A program made the position numbers and the translations under genes. A stretch of 64,000 nt of DNA from Adenophora triphylla var. japonica. Lineage: Eukaryota > Streptophyta > Magnoliopsida > Asterales > Campanulaceae. The DNA lies in contig JAFEMH010002094.1 of the NCBI GenBank assembly GCA_022495995.1, forward strand, positions 142,001 through 206,000, read 5' to 3'. Below, piece after piece: positions 10,751-22,066 of this stretch; the first letter of the stretch is position 1; the number at the start of each line of letters is the position of its first letter. Under the pieces are notes generated by a model, which saw only the letters and a program-made list of their open reading frames with translations, had not been told where the DNA came from and ran no database searches.

Positions 10751-11218
10751 ATCATTTAACGCCTTTTCCCGTAAAATCGCTAACAATGTAATGCCCGGTT
10801 CAAAACCGGAGTTCGACCTTCGAACTCTCTTTCAAAACGCGTGAAATGACATTTAGCATCCAAACGCTCATCTTCAAATTTAAAAGCCTACTTTTGACAT
10901 TCAAAATCATTTAATGCTTTTTTCCCGTAAAATTGCTAACAATGACACGCCCGGTTCAAAACCGGAGTTCGACATTCGAACTCTCTTTCAAAACGCGCGA
11001 AATGACGTTTGGCACCCAAACGCTCATCTTCAAAGTTAAAAGCCGACTTTTGACATTCAAAAATCATTTAATGCTTTTTTCCCATAAAATCGCTAACAAT
11101 GACACGCTCGGTTCAAAACCGGAGTTCGACCTTCGAACTCTCTTTCAAAACGCGCGAAATGACGTTTGGCATCCAAACGATCATCTTCAAACTCAAATCC
11201 GACGTTTGACATTCAAAC
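10751..11218 (+). repeat. Three 156-bp tandem copies with two hairpins each
   Basis: Copies start at 10751, 10907 and about 11063 (ATCATTTAA...CCCGTAAAAT...CTAACAATG). Each holds two inverted repeats: CCGGTTCAAAACCGG (arms CCGGTT/AACCGG) and GTTCGACCTTCGAAC (arms GTTCGA/TCGAAC), then a CATTTGGCA...CAAACG block. Weaker CATTCAAACG words go on to about 11390. The array lies downstream of the TATA box, so it would be in the R/U5 part of an LTR transcript. Confidence 0.75.
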
Positions 11219-12046
11219 GCTCTTTTCTTAAAAGTCAACATTTGACACTTAAGTTAAACAGTTAAAATCAGCATTCGCGCCACTTTTCCTAAAACAACTC
11301 AAAACCGACGTTTGTCATTCAAACGCTCGCCTTTTCAAACAAGATCACATAATCAACGTTTGACATTCAAACCAAGATTATGATTGTCATTCAAGCCCCC
11401 CATTTCAAAATGCAAACACATACACACGCACACGTTTTCGAGAAAGGTAGAAAGACTCATCATACGAGGCGTTTCGGGTGATCTCAAAATACTCTTCCCG
11501 AAACGTAACGTGACCTCCGAACCTAACAATCTCTGGTACTAAAAAAACTTTTTACTCGTTTTTGCTACCAATAAAAATGACACCCCATTTTCAAAGCTTT
11601 TTCCTAAGTTTTTGCTACCAATAAAAACGACACCATTTTCAACCAAAAGCCCTTTTTCAACGTTTGGGCTCAAAATACAAAAACCGCGTGGCGACTCCTC
11701 TCCTTTCCAAAAGCGAGGTCTCAGACACCAACCCTCCGCGAAAGATAACCGCTTTCGCTCGCGCGAAATTCGGGTAATTTCAAGAGTAGTTGCGAAAAAG
11801 AAGGGCAACCCCTTTTCCAACCAAATAGAGATAAATAAAAGACACTGTTTTAAGTAAACTGGAAGATTCTTAATTTACATATTGCTTGTGCCTTCAGCCT
11901 AAACACCTACCCAGAGTCTAAACCTTACCTATCCCTTTCCCGTAGCGAGAAAGAAGTGGGTGAGAATATCGGGTCAGCGGCTTGTCAGTGCAGAATTCTC
12001 AGATAGCTCGCCAGAATCCTCAGTTTTGTCAGCCCAGAGAGTCAGA

Positions 12047-13933
12047 ATGGCAGATTTGACAGAAAACAGCAATGGTTTGGGTAACCCGATGACTAGGGAA
12101 GAAGATTTAGCCTTAGCCTTGGAAAACAGTCGTAAGGTCCATGAGGAACAGCAAGCCATGCTTATCGATGCGCTCCATCGTCATGGGGTTCATATAGTGG
12201 TCAAAGCCAATGGTTCCTTGGTCATGGTAGAAGATGAGACTCCAGAAGCAGCAATCTCATCTCCTCCAGCCTATAACCAATGCCCTCCTTCATCCACATA
12301 TGATCCCTTACCAAGGACTACCCCTTTCCAGTCCTTTCCAACATCCCAGGCCATCAGGGCTCCAACACCCTCGCCTCCTCAGATAAGACCCAACTTCATT
12401 CCCTACCAACAGAGAACAAATGCCACGGCCACCCCAGTCTCTCAGTCTCTGCATTACCCAATGGGACTCACTCCCTCTTCTCAGTGTGAACCAAATCCTC
12501 TGATCCCAAAACTCAAGTATCAACCTGACCTTTCCAACTTTGTCAATGCTTGTGAATTTGCCTCTCTCCCAGACAGTGACAGTGAAGAGTCAGTCGGAAA
12601 TGAGAATAGGAACGGATGGATTTACAGTGATGATGACAGCTCGGTAGAAGGAATGAATATGGATCCAATGGAAGTGAAACCCGAAGGACTAGATAGGGTA
12701 GAAAATCACAGGCCTGGAAAGGAGGACTGTATTACCTCAAAGTGTGGCTGTCAACTTTTCGAGGGCTCAAAAGAGAAAATGGATGCAAGCTCAAATGAGG
12801 CAGGGTATGAATTCCACATCTTAGAATTCAATACTCCTTACAAAGACTTGGTTGGTGAATGGAGAAACTTGATCGAGGCTTTAGCTGAAAAAGGGAAGTG
12901 GGCCCCACCCGCTGATCTAGAACACGTAAGCGTCATTGAGACTGAGCCCACATCGGGAAGAGTGGACTCCATTGCGGTGTTAAGGGTCACCCCTGAGACT
13001 TTGTCCGAGAAAGAATGTATGGAAGCCCTAGAAAAAGCGACCCCGGTCTCCTTCCTATCTTACGACGACAGTTATATCTTCTTGGTAATCCCTAAGTAAG
13101 GGGAAGGTTCCAGAATACCCCTTATATGGCGCCAAGTATCCCGACCTTCTTTTGCCATCATTGGTCATCAGAGTCAGGACGAAAGTCCCAACAGAAGTTA
13201 TTGTAGTGAGATCGAGGAAGACACAGTTGAAATGCCAGAAGGAACGATGGAAGAGTGCTTAGCTCAGAAGCCAAATAGCCCAGAAAACCCTCCTGTGAGT
13301 AAAGAACAGGAACCTGCCACAAGGATCGACCCCACAGAAATCCTTATCAATGATGGAATCTCCCACTTCAGGAAGTGTTTGGCCAATGTCAAAGATGCCG
13401 TCAGAAGGTTGACCCCGAGGGAAAGAAGGGATATGTTTGACAGTGATGAGGAATGTGACCCTACTTTGTTGAAGAAGTTGCTATGGAAAGATGAGAAAGC
13501 CACTAGCAAACCTCCAAACTCTGGGAACAATAATTCCTGTTGCATGTTAACCCTGAAAAGCCTGAATGAAACTGTCAAGGCTTTGAGTGAAGAAGAAGAA
13601 ACCGAAATCAGCCAGTTGCTAAGCCAATGGGGAAGTCAGAATTCAGAAAAAGCCAAGAAGCCTGTAACTTGGGATCAGATTCGGGAAGCTGCCTATACCT
13701 CTGGTAGTGCTGTGAATCAAATTAATCAGCAGAGTTGGCCATACGCCAGCAAAAGCCCGCCTTTAACCCTGAAAGAGCTGAAGGAATCCTCCAATAGGAC
13801 TGATGACTCGAAAAAGTCTAATGTCTATGTGATGACTCGATCTGGACAGATGAGTGTGGAACAGCTAAAGGTGACAAAAGAAATGCCGTCTCCGAACCGA
13901 AGACAGACAAAAGACCTTACAAGCCAGAAGTAG
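12047..13933 (+). pseudogene. Ogre/Tat-like gag region, rearranged
   Basis: I chose the Met at 12047 (MADLTENSN); the upstream frame to 11960 is leader. The N-terminal 60 residues (REEDLALALENSRKVHEEQQ) form a short coiled coil, as in gag N-termini of this group. A Pro-rich stretch, an acidic stretch and a segment ending in a stop at 13099 follow. A second frame (13232-13933) has a Lys/Glu-rich part before the protease. I see no recognisable capsid core or zinc knuckle, so part of gag seems deleted. It cannot make a functional capsid as it stands. Confidence 0.5.
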
Positions 13934-13962
13934 AAAAGCCAGATTCCGAGAAGGAAGACCCG

Positions 13963-15366
13963 ATGTTGACTCAGTTGAAGTGTACTCAAGCCAATATTTC
14001 CCTGTGGTCCCTGTTAACCTCCTCATTCCCTCACAAATTGAAGCTAGAAGAAAGTTTGACCAAGACCATGGTGCCCATAGATGTCACCCCAGATGAGGTC
14101 GTCCAAATGATTGGAAGTATCCACTACGGAAATATCATCACTTTCACTGACCTGGACCTGCCAAAGTATGGAGCCAGTCATAATGAGCCCCTTTACATCA
14201 CAGTCCAGTTGGAAGAATGTCGATTGCCAAGGGTGTTAGTTGACGGAGGGTCTGCGATGAATGTCCTGCCAGCGAAAATGATGGACTTGTTGGATTTGAA
14301 GCCTAAAGATTTGAAACCTTCCAGTCAAACTATTAAGGCCTACGATTCCACTGCTCGGTGAGTTTTGGGGATTGTAACTCTAATGTTTTGGTTCGGAAAG
14401 AAAGTTATGGATGTAGACTTCTAAGTGATCGACATCCCCATTTCGTTCACCGCTTTACAGGGATGACCCTGGATCCACCAGATAAATGGGGTAGCCTCTA
14501 TTTTGCACCAATGCGTCAAGTTTCAGTCAAGTGATGGGACTATCACTACTATCTATGGAGACAGTGTCACCGTGGAAGGAACCAGAACAGGAGGTATCCC
14601 AATACTAGAGATCAAACATGATGACGAAGGGCTTGCCTTGACCGGATTCTCTGTAGCCTCCTTTAAAGCGCAAGTGTGTTGCACGGAACTCACTACTACT
14701 TCTGATAAAATACCTCCCGCCATGCGAATGATGAGAAAGATGGGTTATCTTCCGAGGCTTGGACTGGGTAAAAGACTTCAGGGTCGCAATGCCGTCATCG
14801 ATGCAAAGGAACAGACCACCCGACATGGCCTGGGATACAAGCCGTATTCTCAGGATGACAGAAAGGCTAAGGGAACAGTTCAGGAAAAGCGAAATGAAGG
14901 GATCCATCTCCATCCTTATAGTTTGTCTCTGGCCCAGTACTTCATAAAAGGTGAGACCCAATATGATGAAGGTGATAGTCAGCTCTCCTTGAGGAAAATT
15001 CTTCTGGAAAACCTTGAGAAAGCTTGTGGAAAACCAGTAAATCCTATTCAGAGGATGTTTCTTGACTTGTCGGATATTCCTGGGGCTACCACTACTGTTC
15101 AGAACAAGTATGTCTTCAAAGGAAACCCGGACCGTTTCAAAGAGCCAGTACTTTTCCCATCAGGAGTAATGGCTACCACTACTGTTCAGAACAAGTATGT
15201 CTTCAAAGGAAACCCGGACCGTTTCAAAGAGCCAGTACTTTTCCCATCAGGAGTAATGGACTTCTGCGCCTTCGAGTTAGATCTTCCAAAGATCAGCCAG
15301 ATAGAAGCTGCCAGTAGTGAGGACAGTGAGTCAGGTCTGCAGAATCTGTTTGATGAAGAAGCGTAG
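13963..15366 (+). pseudogene. Aspartic protease and G-patch segment of Ogre-like pol
   Basis: The first frame (13963-14361) has the protease motif RVLVDGGSAMNVLP; DGGSA replaces the DTGA of other groups and is usual in the Tat lineage. A TGA at about 14361 and frame changes to 14500 break it. The second frame (14503-15366) carries a G-patch-like run, MGYLPRLGLGKRLQGRN, around residues 77-93, a motif known in RNA-binding proteins and in some retroelement polyproteins next to protease. It ends with the duplicated 29-residue block described separately. It leads into the pre-RT segment. Confidence 0.6.
15085..15258 (+). repeat. Perfect 87-bp tandem duplication in pol
   Basis: Units 15085-15171 and 15172-15258 appear identical base for base and add exactly 29 codons in frame (ATTTVQNKYVFKG... 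repeated). The lack of any difference points to a recent event in an otherwise decayed element, or to an assembly or cloning duplication. Confidence 0.85.
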
Positions 15367-15375
15367 ATTCCTGAC

Positions 15376-15965
15376 TTGATCAACTTCATCTCAAATGACG
15401 AGACAGTTGCAGCAATTGGAGATGGTGGTGAAGAACATTTTGATCCCCGCACTTTGGCGACTAAGACAGAGATGCCTCTAAAGAATTGGACGACATTCTC
15501 AGGTCCGATAGCAAGCCGACAACAAATGATCACGGAGCTTGGATTGGTCCCCCGTCCCTCTCAGTCCAGTCATGTCAAACACCCTGTCATCCGTACCCTT
15601 GAGTCAGGAGTCTTCAAATTCCAGTCCTCTGAGTCATCTGAAGGCTTCACGCCTGAAGATTATGAATATGTAGCTAATGTTATCTTTCCTTACGCTTTGA
15701 TTGAAATGATAGATCTTTCCGAGTATCCCCTTATTGCCAACGTAAAAAATGATAAATTAACTAATAACTTAACAACAGTTAATAATGATTCAATTGAACA
15801 AGATGCAAACACACTAAATGAACAATACATTAAAGAAATCTTTAAGCAGGTTACCGATAAAGAGGAAAACTGGGCCTAAGTTGCCGGGAGGTTTTGACAA
15901 GTGTTAACTTGGGTACTGTCGAGGAACCTAAAGAGACACAGATCGAGAATTTCTTCCAGGGGGCT
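15376..15965 (+). pseudogene. Pre-RT segment of Ogre-like pol, left of solo LTR
   Basis: An open frame of 167 codons (to 15879) follows the TAG at 15364. I do not recognise a domain; it links protease to RT. Its last part changes frame, and the sequence up to 15965 reads on in frame into the RT segment after the solo LTR once the LTR and one GGGCT copy are ignored. That shows the LTR inserted into a continuous pol gene. Confidence 0.5.
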
Positions 15966-17481
15966 TGTTGGGTATGCATATTTTAACCCTCCTATTTTAG
16001 ATTAGATTTGATTGATACCATAACCTCCTGTCTATTTTAAGGACTTTAGGACCCTATGTAATGAATCTTAGACTTCAATTTTTTAGCTAAGTCCATTTTA
16101 TAGAATAGGTTAAAATTAGGCTTGAAGACTGGCACAAGACTCATTGGATTTGAGGTTGCAGTTCATGAGGTTCAGACCACTTCATCAAACCGCACTAAGC
16201 AAACCGCCCCTAGCAATTGCTTTGTGGAAACCCTTTGTCTGAAACCACTTGTTGATAATATCAGTGCAACCGCTTTGATGTTAACCGCATATGATATGCA
16301 GTTCCAACCGCACTGATAGAACCTCACTGGTGTAACCAACCGCTCATTCTCAACCGCTCCACACCTGACCGCATCCAATGATTGAAGACTTGAAGTGAAC
16401 CACTTTTTACCGTTGGAATCCACATTAGCAATATCAAAAGTCAACCACTAAATCTTGTCACGTGATTCAATATCAGAGAAGATCTGCAAGGATCTTGAAA
16501 AGGTGACAGGTGTCCTAACCACCTTACTTGCAGCTGAAGCCTGATCAGCTTTATCCGCAGTTGCTGTAGCAAAGGACAAAAGTGGATATTGTGGACCAAT
16601 GGGAAAGCACCAGTACAGTACTTGATACAGCTGTGTCCAATGGCTAGTTCCTTGGTGCATGGGTATAAATACCCCTAATCTTCACCATTTGAAGATTGCT
16701 TGAGAATATTGAAAGTGCTGTGTTCATAGAAGCTGAAGCTCTGCCCAGAAATTCTTAGTCCTTTGAATCTTCATCTTCAACTTCAAGAAAATATATCCCA
16801 GTCTAGAAATCAAGCCTTAACAGCATCAAGAATTATTGTGCTCTCCATCTCAAAGATTTAAATAGCCTTGATCTTGTTCTCACACACACACACCTCACTT
16901 GTTTAATCACATAGATTATTTATTTGAGATACACTGGTTATAGTCTAGGATTTGATGTTCATAGAATAGATTTTATATCTGAGTTTGAATACTTTGTAAC
17001 TTGTAATCTCTCTCATACTCAATATAAAATCTAACTCTTAGAAAATCCAAGACTAACCATCTTGGTAGTGGACGTAGATCGTTTATCGATTGAACCACTC
17101 CAAATCGTGTGTTCTTATATTTCTGCATTTATTTTTCCTGTGCTTACTAATTATTTATCTCTATCTCTGTTTGATCTTTATTGTAGTTATCCATTATTAA
17201 GAATTGTGTTTGGAGTTAACATTTTCAAAACCTCACCTGTTTGTAAACCGCACTTACTAAAACCGCACCATAAAACCGCTTTACAAACCGCACCTCAAAA
17301 CCGCTTTATAACTCAAATATTTCGCTGTGCATTTTACATCTCTACTTACAGTTTATCATCAACTGCAAGCGATTTTGTAAGCTTAGAGGTTTAGTTTTAA
17401 AAGAGGACAAAAAATTTGTAACAGCTATTCATCTCCCCCTCTAGATGTATTTCACCCTTGTTGCCACCTTTGGGACCAACA
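15966..17481 (+). mobile_element. Solo LTR with 5-bp TSD GGGCT
   Basis: The LTR runs TGTTGGG...CCAACA, 1516 bp, and is flanked by GGGCT at 15961-15965 and 17482-17486. No internal element sequence is present, so unequal recombination between two LTRs probably removed it. It is the same family as 492-1954, with the same TATA, AACCGC clusters and 3' block. ORFs at 16122-17394 lie in the LTR and are not genes. Confidence 0.93.
16664..16671 (+). promoter_or_regulatory. TATA box of solo LTR
   Basis: TATAAATA in the same GGGTATAAATACCCC setting as the copy at 1145. A solo LTR may still start transcription into the RT segment on its right. Confidence 0.5.
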
Positions 17482-18281
17482 GGGCTGAACAGGATAGACT
17501 GGTCAATCTGCTCAGAGAATACCTGGATGTGTTTGCATGGTCATATTAGGATATACCGGGGCTAGATAGCTCGATTGTGGAGCACAGAATCCCTCTAGCA
17601 CCAGATGCCAAGCCATTAAAGCAGAAACTAAGAAAGATTAAGCCAGAGTGGTCTCTACAGGTCAAAGAAGAGATTGAGAAGCTACTACGAGTAGGATTCA
17701 TCAGGGTCATTGAATACCCGACATGGTTATCAAACATCGTAACTGTGACTAAGGCCAATGGGAAGGTACGCTGCTGTGTAGATTTACGGGATCTGAACAA
17801 GGCCAGTCCCAAGGACGACTATCCTTTGCCAAACATAGACATTCTGGTGGACGCCACCGCCAACTACAAAGTCAAATCCTTCGTTGATGGCTTTTCTGGC
17901 TACAACCAGATCAAGATGGCCGAGGAGGACCAAGAAAAGACAGCCTTCACCACACCGTGGGGGACGTACTACTATACGGTGATGCCTTTTGGGTTAAAGA
18001 ATGACGGGGCTACGTATCAAAGGGCAGCAACTGCATTCTTTCACGACATGATCCACAAATAAATTGAGGTCTATGTTGATGACATGATAATCCATTCCAA
18101 ATATATGGATGGACAACACTTTATTGACCTGCGAAAGTTCTTTGAGAGGTTAAGACAGCATTCCATGAGACTGAACCCTGCTAAATGCACCTTTGGAGTG
18201 ACAAGGGGAAAAGTGCTTGGGTATATGGTCACAGAACGAGGCATTGAACTCGATCCCCGAAAGATGAGCACACGCCAATAG
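17482..18281 (+). pseudogene. Ogre/Tat-like reverse transcriptase, broken
   Basis: This is a gypsy-type RT with FVDGFSGYNQIKM (first catalytic Asp), VMPFGLKNDGATYQR and VYVDDMI (catalytic YVDD box). A TAG near 17549 and a TAA at about 18060 interrupt it, and the segment ends near 18281. The RNase H part that should follow is missing: sequence jumps from the RT thumb region to the middle of the second RNase H, so an internal deletion is likely. The N-terminal palm (SNIVTVTKANGKVRCCVDLR) is well kept. Confidence 0.85.
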
Positions 18282-18289
18282 CCATCAAG

Positions 18290-18844
18290 TTGAACTTCCC
18301 TGTCACGAACAATGCTGCAGAGTATGAAGCTTGTATTGCTGGTTTGGAGGCTGCCTTAGAAAGAAATGTCAAGGAACTCAAGGTCTATGGAGACTCAGCC
18401 CTGATCATCAACCAGGTCTCCAACAAGTGGAAGACCGTGGATCCTAATCTTCAGAAGTATCATGCCTACATGGAAGAATTGACTGAGCAGTTTAGAGAAG
18501 TGACTTTCCATTACCTGCCAAGAGACAAGAATAGATTTTCAGATGCCTTACCTACTCTAGCCTCATTGTTAGAGATCCCCGAGGGAAAGGCAATAAAACC
18601 ATTCAGAGTGGGTAGAAGAGAAGCCTCGGCTTTCTGTTGTGAAATAGACTTGGGACCCGAGCCTGTTAAGGAACCCTGGTACAGTCAGATTTACCAGTTC
18701 CTCAAAGATGGGGAGTCAGCTTTTAGAGATGAAGAAGGTAGACCAAGGGAAGGCATCAAAGCCAAGAGCTTGCAAGCCTTGAAACGGCTGGCCTCTCACT
18801 ATGTCATCCTAGGGGGCGACCTGTACAAGAAACGGTACCAATGA
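18290..18844 (+). pseudogene. Second (archaeal-type) RNase H segment of Tat pol
   Basis: NNAAEYEACIAGLEAAL, VYGDSALIINQV and the PRDKNRFSDAL end fit the extra RNase H that Tat elements carry after their own RNase H (established for this lineage). The expected Glu (AEYEA) and Asp (YGDS) are present. The start is lost in the deletion at 18281-18290. It runs to about 18844 and is followed by integrase in a shifted frame. Confidence 0.7.
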
Positions 18845-19778
18845 CCACTCCTCTTATGTGTCACCCAAGAAAGGGAAAGAGAGCTAATGATCGAAGTCCA
18901 CAATGGTCCCTGCGGTCCTCATATGAATGCCAGGGCATTGATGCAAGTAATCCTCAGAATGGGCTACTATTGGATCTCCATGAAAACAGACTGTGTCCAG
19001 CATGTTCGAGAGTGCGACAGATGCCAACGGTTTGCCAACCTCAATCATCTTCCGCCTCATGACCTATATTGCATGACGACTCCTTGGCCATTTGCAACTT
19101 GGGGTATTGACGTGATAGGAAAGATAGCCCCGGCTGGAAGTAATGGGCATGAGTTTGTGCTAGTGGCAGTAGACTACTTCACTAAGTGGGTAGAGGAAAA
19201 TTCCTACAAGGTCCTCACTTCCAAGAAAGTGGCTCAGTTTATCAAAGAAAACATTATGTGTAGATATGGGGTGCCCAATGAGGTCATTTCAGATAACGGG
19301 TCGCACTTTGAAGGGGACTGCGATAGATTGTTGTCAGAAATCAGAGTCACTCGCCACAAATCATCCCCATACAGACCTCAGACCAATGGAGCAGTAGAAG
19401 CTGCCAATAAGACACTCGAAAGGATTATCCGGAAAATGGCCACCCGTGATCGTGACTGGCCCGAAAAGTTGCATCTGGCACTCTAGGGCTACAGAACGTC
19501 TGTCAGAACAGCCACGGGAGAAACCCCCTTCGCCCTGACCTATGGGATGGAAGCAGTGCTACCAGTAGAATTGGAGATCCCGTCATTAAGGGTCCTCCTG
19601 GAAAACAGTGTCAATGAAGTAGAATGGCTACGCAGCCGGCATGATGAATTGGCCCTACTTGATGAAAGTAGGCTAAAAGCCATGGAACACACCCGAGCCT
19701 ACGAGAGGCGAATGGCCAGGGCATTCGACAAAAAGGTCAAGGCCAGAGACATTGGGGACATTGAGGCCCAGGCGCCTA
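18845..19778 (+). pseudogene. Ogre/Tat-like integrase, one stop
   Basis: The frame 18887-19486 holds the zinc-binding part (CVQHVRECDRCQR), WGIDVIG with the first Asp, ISDNGSHF with the second Asp, and GAVEAANKT with the Glu, so the DDE triad is intact. A TAG at 19484-19486 breaks the protein after KLHLAL. The frame then continues from 19547 (MEAVLPVE, ERRMARAFDKKVKAR) to the tandem repeat at 19779. The usual C-terminal WEGPY segment is missing and seems replaced by the repeat. Confidence 0.85.
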
Positions 19779-20035
19779 GAAAGTCCCGGCTTTTTTATGG
19801 GCACAGAAAGTCCTGGGAGAGGCCAGGCACAGAAAGTCCCGGATTTTTTACGGGCACAGAAAGTCCTGGGAGAGGCCAGGCACAGAAAGTCCCGGCTTTT
19901 TTCGGGTACAGAAAGTCCTGGGGGAGGCCAGGCACCCTAAGTCCCGACTTTTTTACGGGCACAGAAAGTCCTGGGGGAGGCCAGACACAGAAAATCTCGG
20001 CTTTTTTACGGGCACAGAGAGTCCTGATTTTTAAT
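19779..20035 (+). repeat. About five copies of a 53-bp repeat
   Basis: The unit starts GAAAGTCCCGGC, runs through a T-tract, GGGCACAGAAAGTCCTGG and GAGGCCAGGCACA. Copies begin at 19779, 19832, 19885, about 19938 and 19991, with growing divergence to the right. AGTCCCGG and AGTCCTGG are half-unit relatives. It lies right after integrase. The ORF reading through it is a shadow. Confidence 0.85.
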
Positions 20036-20117
20036 AGGCATAGAAAAGACCTGGCTTAAAGGTGCTAGGCAAAAGTTTAGCAATGTTGGAAGCTAGACAG
20101 ATTGACCAAGTGGTTTA

Positions 20118-20400
20118 AAGTGCGTTTTTTGTTAGAGTGTTTGTGTTTTTCGCGTTTTTAGTTAGCGCGTTTGCGTTTGTTGCGTTTTAGTTATCGCGTG
20201 TTTGCGTTTGTCGCGTTTTTAGTTAGCGCGTTTGCGTTGTCGTGTTTTAGTTATCGCGAGCTTGCGTTTGTCGCATTTTTAGTTATCGCGTTTGTGTTTG
20301 TCGCGTTTTTAGTTAGCACGTTTTTGATCGTCGCATTTTAGTTAGCGCGTTTGCGTTTGTCGCGTTTTTAGTTAGCGCATTTGTGATTGATGCATTTTTA
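20118..20400 (+). repeat. About nine copies of a 30-bp GCGTTTGCGTTTGTCGC repeat
   Basis: Units alternate GCGTTTGCGTTTGTCGCG with TTTTTAGTTAGCGC or TTTTAGTTATCGC. The array is CpG-rich and in the 3' untranslated part of the Ogre-like element, directly after the 53-bp array. I found no PPT or 3' LTR downstream matching 9500-11800. Confidence 0.8.
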
Positions 20401-22066
20401 GGCTTTGATCAGTGCGATTTTTGGGCCAAGTGTGGCCAAGTGAGGTTTGGCCGCAAGGTTTAGGCCAAGTAAGGTTTTTACCTTGGCATACGAGTAAGTC
20501 GCCATCGAGAGTAAGTAAAGAAAGGTGGCAAAAATCATAGCTAGGGAGTGAGGCTAGCTAACTCACCTAGACTGACCCACGTGCCAGTCCAACTATATCC
20601 ACATCTTTTTATTCCAGCCCACTGCCTTGTACCCTCCTTTCTCATTTTCATTTCTTTATTTTCCAATTTCCATTCATCTTCCATTCTCAACAACCCATCA
20701 GCGACAACCCATCAGACGGCGTCCTCTCTCAAGCGGCTACTTCTCCACCAGCGACCACTTCCATCGGCGAGATCCACCTTGGGCGACAGCGACCTAAGGG
20801 CGACATCCTCAACTGGCGGCGACAAACCAAACGGCGACAACCAACTCTGTTGTCATTTCCGGCGACAATCATCTGACGGCTACTCTTTAATCGGAAACAA
20901 CTCCCCCAACTGCGACATCTAGGCAACTCGATTCCCGCCACATGACGCCCAAATGGCCCTGGCATTTTCATCTTCCCGCTCCTTGGCGACAACAACGAAA
21001 CGGCGACACCTCAAAACTACCGCCACCGCCGGCGACAATCAGACTGGCGATAATCATCCCCAACGAGATACACTGTAAGTCTTCCTTATTTCCCAACTTT
21101 TGCAATTTTCAATTTCCGCCATTTCAATTTCTGTAACCTGGTTCTTGGCGACAATTAATCTTGCGACTTTGGACTTTATACCTTCGATTTCACCTTAGCG
21201 ACTTCTTGTTTTCCTTTTTCTCGCTCCACCAGTTCACCTTTCTCGTCAATTTCCGATTTCAATTTCCACTTTGCGATATCTTTTCTTTTTTGCAATTTCA
21301 ACTGTAAACTGGCGAGATGATGGCGGCGAGAAGAATGGCCTTCACGATCTTACCAGCTGACACGTGCTAAATAACGTTGCTAACCAATCAACACGTGTTG
21401 GATAAGGCTACTCTCCCGTCGACACGTATCTCCGATCTACTGTTCACACTTTCAAATTTTCATTTTTTCTGTCTGTTCTTCCCTTCCCCTTCTTTCCAGC
21501 AAACAAAAAATGTCCTAACTCGGATCTGATTTTCCTCTTCCCAGACAAGACGGAAAACTGTTGACTAACCATTCCAGCTGCTCCGGCGAACTCCAATTTG
21601 ATGCTACCCCCACTGTAGCCTATCTGATACCCTCGGCTCCTCTAATCCGGCCTAACTTCGCCGGAAAATGTCAGTCCCGGCAACGGAACCAGCTGATGCT
21701 ACATAGAAAAATGTTGCACAGGGACCGACCGGGGTAGCAACGGCGGCCGGACCGGACGAACACGCTCCACGAGGTCCAAAATAATAAGGGACCTACAAGA
21801 CAAAACACCGTTAGGGGTGGGGGGCCTTTCCCCCCAAACCCTCCCGCGTGAGAATCATCAATCCAGCTCATAACATATGTAACATATTTCTAGAGAGAGC
21901 GAGAGAGAGAGGGAGAGAGAAAGCTCAATAAAAACATCCCTCTCTAAATGTAATGGCAGTGATGTCATTAACCAAGCATTTTCACTTGCCACGTGTCACG
22001 CCTGCAATGGAGGGAAGTCTAACAAAAGACATAACATATAACATATAACATTTACCATACAACATA
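20401..22066. other. Non-coding region, no gene recognised
   Basis: Contents in order: CCAAGT-rich sequence to 20500, a pyrimidine-rich part, a GCGAC-rich tract, several CACGTG-type words (20579, near 21360 and 21395, 22000), a GA-rich stretch (21888-21926) and ACATATAACATATAACAT. The minus frame at 21671-21871 (201 bp) is unlike any family I know. It may be the 3' end of the Ogre-like element or a decayed promoter region. Confidence 0.4.
20690..21060 (+). repeat. GCGAC-rich interspersed tract
   Basis: The word GGCGACA or GCGAC recurs more than fifteen times at irregular spacing of about 15-40 bp (CAGCGACAACC, GGGCGACAGCGACC, CGGCGACAACC). The spacing is irregular, so it is not a simple microsatellite. 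Confidence 0.55.

Larger units (their letters stand above)
9500..11800 (+). mobile_element. Second LTR-like region, probably 5' LTR of the Ogre-like element
   Basis: It shares, in order, TAAGTACCCAAATCCGG (9520), GGGGGCATTTCGG (9740), a TATA box (10041) and CGTGGCGACTCC (11686) with 6270-8038. It is longer because of two tandem arrays (10480-10660 and 10751-11218). I could not find a primer-binding site before the gag frame at 12047, so its right boundary may be deleted. A long, repeat-rich LTR suits Ogre/Tat elements. ORFs within it are not supported as genes. Confidence 0.45.

Noticed and set aside
21671..21871. 66-codon minus ORF rich in Gly and Cys
   Set aside because: No family recognised, no splice or promoter context, and a neighbouring plus strand with no signal; left in the non-coding region.
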